Shown here piece after piece: positions 58,389-64,000 of a DNA stretch of 64,000 bases. The position numbers were made by a program, and so were the translations under genes. Source of the DNA: an uncultured Treponema sp. (GTDB lineage Bacteria > Spirochaetota > Spirochaetia > Treponematales > Treponemataceae). Every line of letters starts with the position of its first letter. Position 1 is the first letter of the stretch. The notes beneath the pieces were generated by a model. It saw only the letters and a list, made by a program, of their open reading frames with translations. It was not told the origin of the DNA and did not search any database. The DNA is taken from assembly GCA_946410085.1 (NCBI GenBank), contig CAMJZA010000004.1, forward strand, positions 1 to 64,000. Reading direction: 5' to 3'.

Positions 58389-60239
58389 ATGTGCGGAATC
58401 GTTGGATATATCGGAGTTAAGGATGTAACGCCCGTCCTGATTGACGGGCTCAAGAAGCTCGAATACCGGGGCTACGACAGTGCAGGTATTGCGGTCTACG
58501 ACGGCCAGGACATCCTTGTGCGCAAGGTCAAGGGTGCCATCAAGTTCCTTGAGGAAAAGCTTGCCAAGGAGACGGTGCGCGGCTGCCTGGGAATCGGCCA
58601 CACGCGCTGGGCAACCCACGGGGAACCGAGCGACGTCAATGCGCACCCCCAGGTGAACGAAAGCGGCAGCATCGCCGTCGTGCACAACGGCATCATCGAA
58701 AACTACCTGCCCCTCAAGTCCTGGCTGCAGGGCAAGGGCATTGTCTTCCGCAGTCAGACCGACACCGAGGTCATCGCCCATCTGGTCAACTACTACTACG
58801 AGAAGGACCGGGACATCTTCAAGGCAGTTCAGAAGAGCCTTGAACGGCTCGAAGGCAGCTACGCCCTCGGCGTCATCTGCAAGGACTTCCCCGACCGCAT
58901 CATCGCGGCCCGCAAGGAAAGCCCCCTCATCGTGGGCCTGGGCACGGGCGAAAACTTCATTGCAAGCGACGTGCCCGCCGTGCTCCCCTATACGCGGGAA
59001 GTCTACTTCCTGGACCAGAAGCAGCTCGCCGTCCTGTATGCCGACCACGTGGACCTCTTTGACGGGAACGGCAACAAGGTCATCAAGACCCCCTATCATG
59101 TGGACTGGGACCTTTCTTCCGCCGAGAAGGGCGGCTGGGAGCACTTCATGCTCAAGGAAATCCACGAGCAGCCCAAGGCCCTGACCGATACCATGCGGCC
59201 CCGCTTCGTCAAGGGGGCGGACGGCAAAATCGCCGACATCGCATTTGAGGAAATCAGGAAGAACGACGAGGACTTCTGGAAGAATGCCCGCCGCATCGTC
59301 ATCACGGCCTGCGGAACTGCCTACCATGCGGGCATCGTCGCCAAGTACGCCTTCGAGAAGTTTGCCCGCATCCCGGTCGTCGTGGACGTGGCGAGCGAGT
59401 TCCGCTACCGGAACCCGATCCTGAACAAGGATGACGTGTTCATCGTCATAAGCCAGTCGGGCGAAACTGCCGACACCCTTGCCGCCCTGCGCCTTGCCAA
59501 GGCGGCGGGCGTACACGTCATCGCGATAACGAACTGCGTCGGTTCGACGGTAAGCCGCGAGGCGGACGACATCGTGTACACCTGGGCGGGGCCGGAAATC
59601 GCGGTCGCTTCGACGAAGGCCTACACGACCCAGCTTGCCTGCCTGTACATGCTCGCCCTCAAGAGCGCGCACATCCGGGGCATCCTTCCCGACGGGGAGT
59701 ACGCGCGGCTCCTGGGAGAACTTGCTGCCCTGCCCGACAAGGTCCAGAAGATACTGGAAGACAAGGCGGTCATCCAGAAGTTCGTGGCGCATCACTTCAA
59801 CAAGGACAAGGTTTTCTTCATCGGCCGTCAGTTTGACAGCGCGACGAGCCTTGAGTGCGCGCTCAAGCTCAAGGAAGTGTCCTACATGCACTCGGAGGCC
59901 TTTGCCGCCGGCGAGCTCAAGCACGGGCCGATCGCCCTCATGGATCCTGCAACGCTCGTCGTTGCAACCGCAACGCAGGAAGAGATGTACGAGAAGCTGG
60001 CGAGCAACATCGTCGAAGTCAAGACGCGCGGGGCGGCAACGCTCGTCATCACGCAGGACACGACGGGGGCATTCAAGGAGGCCGCAGACGAAACCTTCAT
60101 CATTCCGGCCTGCGACAGTGCCCTTGCACCGGTTCTTTCCATCGTACCCGCCCAGCTCTTTGCCTACTACTGTGCGGTATTGAGGGGCAACGACCCCGAT
60201 AAGCCGCGGAACCTCGCAAAGTCGGTCACGGTAGAGTAA
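58389..60239 (+). CDS. glmS: Glutamine-fructose-6-phosphate aminotransferase
   Basis: Makes glucosamine 6-phosphate for peptidoglycan and other amino sugars. It has 616 residues. The N-terminal glutaminase starts MCGIVGYIG with nucleophile Cys2. Then come TRWATHGEPSDVNAHPQ, the two SIS domains (TACGTAYHAGIVAKYAFEK, ISQSGETADTLAALR, VASTKAYTTQ) and the conserved C-terminus KPRNLAKSVTVE. The 104-bp leader shows no glmS ribozyme features that I can recognise. TACGGTAGAAT at about 58287 may be the promoter. Confidence 0.97.
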   Translation: MCGIVGYIGVKDVTPVLIDGLKKLEYRGYDSAGIAVYDGQDILVRKVKGAIKFLEEKLAKETVRGCLGIGHTRWATHGEPSDVNAHPQVNESGSIAVVHNGIIENYLPLKSWLQGKGIVFRSQTDTEVIAHLVNYYYEKDRDIFKAVQKSLERLEGSYALGVICKDFPDRIIAARKESPLIVGLGTGENFIASDVPAVLPYTREVYFLDQKQLAVLYADHVDLFDGNGNKVIKTPYHVDWDLSSAEKGGWEHFMLKEIHEQPKALTDTMRPRFVKGADGKIADIAFEEIRKNDEDFWKNARRIVITACGTAYHAGIVAKYAFEKFARIPVVVDVASEFRYRNPILNKDDVFIVISQSGETADTLAALRLAKAAGVHVIAITNCVGSTVSREADDIVYTWAGPEIAVASTKAYTTQLACLYMLALKSAHIRGILPDGEYARLLGELAALPDKVQKILEDKAVIQKFVAHHFNKDKVFFIGRQFDSATSLECALKLKEVSYMHSEAFAAGELKHGPIALMDPATLVVATATQEEMYEKLASNIVEVKTRGAATLVITQDTTGAFKEAADETFIIPACDSALAPVLSIVPAQLFAYYCAVLRGNDPDKPRNLAKSVTVE

Positions 60240-60292
60240 GGCAGGGGAACCGGCCGGCGGGTAGGGGTGGAGGGCGTTTTGCGTCCCCTGCC
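60240..60292. repeat. Inverted repeat after glmS
   Basis: GGCAGGGG (60240-60247) and CCCCTGCC (60285-60292) are perfectly complementary, separated by 37 nt of GC-rich sequence. No T-run follows. Possibly a factor-dependent termination structure. Confidence 0.4.
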
Positions 60293-60367
60293 CGCCGCTC
60301 GGCAAGCCCACTGTTCCGACAGGGACGTGTCCTGCGGGTTTCCCTTGTCTTTTCCCGAATCCGCTGT

Positions 60368-60406
60368 TATACTGAATAAAATTTCAGTGAAAACTTTTTC
60401 AGTATA
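60368..60406 (+). promoter_or_regulatory. Nested palindromic operator-like region before the ATPase gene
   Basis: TATACTGAA (60368-60376) and TTCAGTATA (60398-60406) are perfect inverted arms. In the middle lies the palindrome TTTCAGTGAAA (60382-60392). The CTGAA/TTCAG half-site thus occurs four times. This is a typical pattern for a dimeric repressor; the XRE protein at 61822 is a candidate. Confidence 0.6.
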
Positions 60407-60411
60407 GGGAA

Positions 60412-60437
60412 CCTCGAAAAAACTCAGTTTTTCGAGG
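60412..60437 (+). promoter_or_regulatory. Hairpin next to the ribosome site of the ATPase gene
   Basis: CCTCGAAAAA and TTTTTCGAGG form a perfect 10-bp stem with a 6-nt loop. The GAGG on its right arm is the best Shine-Dalgarno candidate, 12 nt before ATG 60450. The stem could limit translation. Confidence 0.5.
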
Positions 60438-60449
60438 TATGGGGTGCGT

Positions 60450-61820
60450 ATGTTTATAGGCAGGAAAAAGGAGCTTTCGGCGCTGCGGGGGCAGTTTGCG
60501 TCCTCCAAAAAGACGGCCGTGCTCGTGTACGGTAAGCGGCGGATAGGGAAGTCGACCCTCATACAGGAAGCCGCGAGGGGCTTTGACGGGACGGTGATAA
60601 GTCACCTGTGCTCCAAGACGACCTACAAGGGGAACCTCGACCTTCTGTGCAGGAGCGTGTGCGTCTCGCTGGGGCTTCCGTCAGCCTCGTTCGCGACGAT
60701 ATTCGACCTGTTCGACTTCCTCAAGGCGCAGGGAAGGCGTATCCTCCTTGTCATTGACGAATACCAGTACTTCAAGCAGTCCTCCAGGGACACCTCCATA
60801 GACTCCTCCATGCAGATACTGATCGATTCCCTGCCGGAGAACATCAAGCTTGTCCTCTGCGGTTCCTACATTTCCATCATGAAGGAACTGCTGACGGAAT
60901 CCAATCCGCTCTTCGGCCGCTTTACGCTGACCCTGCGGCTGGAGGAGTTCGATTATTACGAAGCCGCGCTCTTCTACCCGGAACTTGCGGAACGGGATAA
61001 AATCGCCTTCTACGCGGTGTTCGGAGGCTCGCCCTACGTGCTTTCCAGCATCGACGCGGGGAAGAGCCTTTCGGAGAACATAACTGCCCTGCTGATAAAC
61101 CAGAACAGCCTGCTCCGCACCTACATAGAGAACGTCATGCTCAGCGAGATACAGCAGACCTTTGATGTCCGCGTGTTCGAGGTAATCGGCAATGGCAAGC
61201 GGCGCTATTCGGAAATCGTCGCGGCCCTGGGGAACGGAGACAACGGGCTTCTGGACAAGCAGCTCAAGAACCTCATCGCGATGGACTCGCTTGCAAAGCT
61301 TGCCCCCGTGAACAGACCCGATGACAAGAAACGGCAGTTTTACGAGATAAAGGACAACCTGATGCGCTTCTACTTTTCCTATGTGTTCGGGAACGACAGC
61401 CTTATTTCAAAGTTCGGAGAGGAATATTTTTTCAGGACATACATCAAGAAAAGCCTTGCGACCTTCATCAGCTATCGCTTTGAGGGCATGGTGCAGCAGT
61501 ATTTCATGCGGCTCGTGCGGGGCGGCAGGCTTGAGGGCGTGCTTGATGTCGGCTCCTACTGGTATGATGACAAGGCAAGCCGGAAGAACGGACAGTTTGA
61601 CTGCGTCCTGAAAATGGCGGACGGCTATGACTTCTATGAGGTAAAGTATTATGCCTCGCCCATGCAGGAAGCGGAGTGCAGGCGTGAGGAGGAACAGGTG
61701 CGGAAGCTTGCCGAGCTGGACTGCCGGAACGTAGGCTTTCTGTGCAGTTCCGGCTTTGCCTTTGCTGGCGGAGCCTATACCCTGCTTACTGCCCGGGACC
61801 TGTACGCCCCGGGACTGTGA
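60450..61820 (+). CDS. AAA ATPase with DUF234-type C-terminus
   Basis: A protein of 456 residues. P-loop: YGKRRIGKSTLI; Walker B: ILLVIDEYQYF; the sensor-like VLCGSYISIMKELL is characteristic of the archaeal-type ATPase/DUF234 group common in anaerobes. A winged-helix segment follows (YSEIVAALGNGDNGLLDKQL). The C-terminal part has a PD-(D/E)XK-like core (GQFDCVLKMADGYDFYEVKYY), suggesting a nuclease. ORF track starts at GTG 60444; ATG 60450 is equally good. The role of this family is poorly known. It converges on an XRE gene. Confidence 0.85.
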   Translation: MFIGRKKELSALRGQFASSKKTAVLVYGKRRIGKSTLIQEAARGFDGTVISHLCSKTTYKGNLDLLCRSVCVSLGLPSASFATIFDLFDFLKAQGRRILLVIDEYQYFKQSSRDTSIDSSMQILIDSLPENIKLVLCGSYISIMKELLTESNPLFGRFTLTLRLEEFDYYEAALFYPELAERDKIAFYAVFGGSPYVLSSIDAGKSLSENITALLINQNSLLRTYIENVMLSEIQQTFDVRVFEVIGNGKRRYSEIVAALGNGDNGLLDKQLKNLIAMDSLAKLAPVNRPDDKKRQFYEIKDNLMRFYFSYVFGNDSLISKFGEEYFFRTYIKKSLATFISYRFEGMVQQYFMRLVRGGRLEGVLDVGSYWYDDKASRKNGQFDCVLKMADGYDFYEVKYYASPMQEAECRREEEQVRKLAELDCRNVGFLCSSGFAFAGGAYTLLTARDLYAPGL

Positions 61821-61821
61821 G

Positions 61822-62112
61822 TCAGTTTGCGATAATCTTGTCGATGATATTGTTTATGCTGGATTTGAGCTCGCTCTTGATGTCGGCATTTGACCGCGAG
61901 CTGTCGCGGAGGAACAAATCTGCAGGGTGAACTCCCAGTGCCTCTGCGAATTTCTCGATGGTATCGAATGACGGCTTTACCCGCCCCGCCTCGATGTTCC
62001 CGATGAGGGAGTTTGAGCAGTCCGCCTGTACGGCAAGGTCCAGCTGCGAATAACCCTTCTTTTCACGGTAGAACTTAAGGTTCATCCGAAAATCATCAAA
62101 AACTGAGTGCAT
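61822..62112 (-). CDS. XRE-family repressor-like regulator
   Basis: A protein of 96 residues. The HTH is FYREKKGYSQLDLAVQADCS and NSLIGNIEAGRVKPSFDTIE, followed by KFAEALGVHPADLF and a basic/amphipathic C-terminal helix. It ends 1 bp after the ATPase stop on the opposite strand. Divergent to it starts a strong promoter at 62150, so it may regulate the membrane-protein operon, the ATPase operator, or both (inference). Confidence 0.88.
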   Translation of the reverse strand: MHSVFDDFRMNLKFYREKKGYSQLDLAVQADCSNSLIGNIEAGRVKPSFDTIEKFAEALGVHPADLFLRDSSRSNADIKSELKSSINNIIDKIIAN

Positions 62113-62149
62113 ACCTCTATTCTAAGGAAGTAAAACAGGGAAATTTATC

Positions 62150-62178
62150 TTGACAGGAAGTGAAAGCGCTAATATACT
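62150..62178 (+). promoter_or_regulatory. Consensus promoter of the small membrane protein operon
   Basis: TTGACA (62150-62155) and TATACT (62173-62178) are exactly 17 nt apart. Leader of about 115 nt before ATG 62300. Confidence 0.75.
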
Positions 62179-62239
62179 TCTTTAAAAGAAAGAAAACACC
62201 TTTTTCACTTATGCAGAAGAAGTGCGAAATGGGATGAGT

Positions 62240-62259
62240 AAGTCGTCTCTAGGCGACTT
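62240..62259 (+). promoter_or_regulatory. Leader hairpin
   Basis: AAGTCGTC and GGCGACTT form an 8-bp stem (one T-G pair) with loop TCTA, followed by ATTTTG. A weak attenuator or RNA-stability element in the leader of the 62300 gene. Confidence 0.45.
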
Positions 62260-62299
62260 ATTTTGAGTTAACAAAGCCAGATTAAAAAAGGAGCTGTTT

Positions 62300-62599
62300 A
62301 TGAATCTTTTGCTATTCATTGTCCAGGCAATATGGGGCATTGAAGCATTCCCGAACGTATTCGCTGTGGTAGCGGTGCTGAATATCATAGTTTGTATTAT
62401 TGTAGGCCTACTAGAAGGCGGTTTTGGGTTCCTCGGTGTAGCATTTAATATTATTCTGTGGATTATTTTTGCACATACAGGCTATCCAATAAAACCCATG
62501 TTGTGGTGTTATCTGATTGCTTCAATTGTAGGACTGCAACCCCTCGATGCCGTAGCAAATATCATAGGTATGATTCTTTTCTATAATTGTTGCTTCTAG
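62300..62599 (+). CDS. Small hydrophobic membrane protein
   Basis: A protein of 99 residues with about four membrane segments (NVFAVVAVLNIIVCIIVGLL, GFGFLGVAFNIILWIIFAH, CYLIASIVGL, IIGMILFYN). No family recognised. AAAAAGGAGCTG precedes the ATG by a few bases. It is 19 bp upstream of the large exported protein and shares its promoter. Confidence 0.7.
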   Translation: MNLLLFIVQAIWGIEAFPNVFAVVAVLNIIVCIIVGLLEGGFGFLGVAFNIILWIIFAHTGYPIKPMLWCYLIASIVGLQPLDAVANIIGMILFYNCCF

Positions 62600-62618
62600 C
62601 CGTAAAGGTGGTAACCTG

Positions 62619-64000
62619 ATGAAGAAATTCTTGTCCCTGACGCTGTTTTCCCTTTTCTCCTGTTTTCTTTTTGCGGCGGAGCCGACCCCTGGGCAGAAAC
62701 AAGCTGTTTTCATGATGAACTATGCCCAGTATGTCACATATAAGCTCTTAACCTACAATAATATCCTTGCCCTTGAAGAAGAATATAAGAACCTCAAGGA
62801 CAATATGAATTTTGAAACGATCAAGGATGAGGATAGCATTGATACAATAAATCGTCTCATGGACTCAATCCATAATGAGAGGAAGAATCATAAAAACCGG
62901 GAAAGGCTGGAGCAGTCCGTCGAGCGCAGGATGAACAAAGCCCTGTTCAATTCCATCCCGCAGGTTACGACCATCGTGAGCGGAAGACTTGATCCGCTTT
63001 CGCTTGCGGTAAACGCCGCACGAACGGCAGGCGGAATTTTCGTGAGCTACCAGCAGTACAAGGAACAGCTTTCCGAAGAATACGACGCGAAGATGTTTGA
63101 GTATGAGACTTTGACAGACGATTTCCTCAATAACATTTACAAGGACTTGAATACGTATACTTATGGGTTGGTGCAGAAATATGAAATTCCTGATGAGTGG
63201 AGGCTCAATGAAACGGAATTAAAGAAGATATTCGAGTATCTGAAAGATACTAACCGCCAAAGGGCCTATACAAACCTAAAAAACATGAGCACAGACCGAT
63301 TCGTGCAGCATTTTCCGATGTTCTGGTATCATCTTGCAAAGCTTGCCCATGAGACGGAAGATGAATCGGCGGCATTACGGTATTATGCGCGGTTTGAAAA
63401 CGAGAATATAGAAATCTTTAGGTACGATACGACCGCCGTGGATGCATATAAAGGAGAAATATCCCTTCTTCTGAAAAATCCGGGCAGTCCCAGAAGCGAG
63501 ATAATTTCAAAGCTTAGCTTCATCGAAAGAAATAAAACATCATGGAATGACTATTATTTTTGTGCCCTTGTATATGCACAGCTGCGGGATACGCAAAATG
63601 CGAAACGACTTTTGGAGAGAAACATAAGCGAGCTTTCAAGCAGCGTGGACCAACAGTTCTTGGAAGGTGCATACCTGGACAAGATTCTGAATGAGGGTGG
63701 TGGAAGCAAGAAATCATCAGGTTTTTTTGGTCTTTTTGGCGGTGATAAAAAAAATCCCGATGAAGGGAGCTCTGCTTTTGAGTCTGCCGGAAGTTCAGAT
63801 TATGACGGGCTTGAGCTGAGCCGTGCATTATTGAAGAAGTTGGGTGACGATGAAAATATTTCTGTTCAATCGATTGAAGATCAATATAAAAGAAACACAC
63901 AAAGCGTCAATGAAATTCTTTGGTGGTTCGGCGTAACCCCTGCCTCCTATGTAATAAAGAATTCGGCGAAAGATATAAGGGAAGTTCTTGTGACGATGAA
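62619..64000 (+). CDS. Large exported protein, unknown function (cut by window end)
   Basis: Open from ATG 62619 (AAAGGTGGT upstream) to the window edge, so it is missing from the ORF track; at least 460 residues. The N-terminus KFLSLTLFSLFSCFLFAAEP is a signal peptide, possibly a lipoprotein signal with Cys in FSCF, but cleavage at FAAE looks more natural. The mature part is helical, with TPR-like segments (FWYHLAKLAHETEDESAALR, ALVYAQLRDTQNAKRLLER) and a Gly/Ser-rich linker (SSGFFGLFGGDKK). I do not recognise a family. Confidence 0.75.
   Translation, partial: MKKFLSLTLFSLFSCFLFAAEPTPGQKQAVFMMNYAQYVTYKLLTYNNILALEEEYKNLKDNMNFETIKDEDSIDTINRLMDSIHNERKNHKNRERLEQSVERRMNKALFNSIPQVTTIVSGRLDPLSLAVNAARTAGGIFVSYQQYKEQLSEEYDAKMFEYETLTDDFLNNIYKDLNTYTYGLVQKYEIPDEWRLNETELKKIFEYLKDTNRQRAYTNLKNMSTDRFVQHFPMFWYHLAKLAHETEDESAALRYYARFENENIEIFRYDTTAVDAYKGEISLLLKNPGSPRSEIISKLSFIERNKTSWNDYYFCALVYAQLRDTQNAKRLLERNISELSSSVDQQFLEGAYLDKILNEGGGSKKSSGFFGLFGGDKKNPDEGSSAFESAGSSDYDGLELSRALLKKLGDDENISVQSIEDQYKRNTQSVNEILWWFGVTPASYVIKNSAKDIREVLVTM

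Noticed and set aside
58284-58389. glmS ribozyme riboswitch in the glmS leader
   Set aside because: The leader is only about 100 nt and shows no pseudoknot-like core that I can identify.
60167-60240. Minus-strand peptide YSTVTDFARFRG, often seen near tRNA or as a spurious conserved ORF
   Set aside because: It is the reverse of the conserved glmS C-terminus (RNLAKSVTVE) and not an independent gene.

Overview
The window looks like a chromosomal segment of a motile, host- or gut-associated spirochaete, most likely a Treponema-like organism. This is inferred from protein style, not a database search. The pointers are many HAMP-less Cache chemoreceptors, a CheA with a fused receiver, spirochaete-type adenylate cyclase architecture, BspA-like leucine-rich repeats, lipoproteins and FGE-fold secreted proteins. 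Most of the DNA is GC-rich. The stretches around 30.4-31.2 kb and 35.6-42.1 kb are visibly AT-rich and look acquired. No rRNA, tRNA, CRISPR array or intact insertion sequence was recognised.

Region 1 (0.9-23.6 kb) is a chemosensory locus. It holds six transmembrane receptors, one of them an in-frame fusion of adenosine deaminase to a Cache receptor. They are followed by a tightly packed operon: receptor, cheW, an unrecognised protein, cheB, cheR, cheA-REC, a class III adenylate cyclase with a phosphorylation-dead pseudo-receiver, and an [FeFe]-hydrogenase-like receptor. A second hydrogenase-like receptor follows, with almost the same sensor but a conventional signalling tip. Seven of the eight receptors share an unusual hairpin-tip sequence, so they probably form a private array with the local CheA/CheW. 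The absence of cheY and the presence of the cyclase suggest that the output is cAMP rather than, or in addition to, flagellar control. Purine metabolites, periplasmic ligands and redox state or H2 are plausible inputs (inference).

Region 2 (23.7-29.2 kb) carries a GNAT-glycosyltransferase fusion, a GH43-like beta-propeller protein, a Gfo/Idh/MocA oxidoreductase and purB.

Region 3 (29.2-44.3 kb) is an accessory island between purB and proS. It contains VapBC, YefM-YoeB and a YoeB-like toxin without a classical antitoxin. It also has helix-turn-helix regulators, a nitrilase-family enzyme, lipoproteins, Sel1, LRR and FGE proteins, and a GIY-YIG/YaaA-like pair. Two genes of 50 and 67 residues, not given as such in the ORF track, lie here. 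Three tandem arrays of 22-23 bp, one 33-bp array and several dispersed elements fill the intergenic spaces.

Region 4 (44.3-64 kb) is mostly housekeeping and transport: proS, a BAX-inhibitor-like membrane protein, an operon of yfcE, an acyltransferase and an MBL hydrolase, hisC, a polar amino-acid ABC transporter, a class I amidotransferase, an FNT channel, an M15 peptidase, a decayed HD-GYP protein and glmS. It ends in another small accessory patch with a DUF234-type ATPase, an XRE regulator, a small membrane protein and a large exported protein cut by the window edge.

Across the window many genes, including proS, purB and hisC, have a good sigma70-type promoter whose -10 box ends only 6-10 nt before the start codon. 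This implies leaderless or near-leaderless mRNAs.
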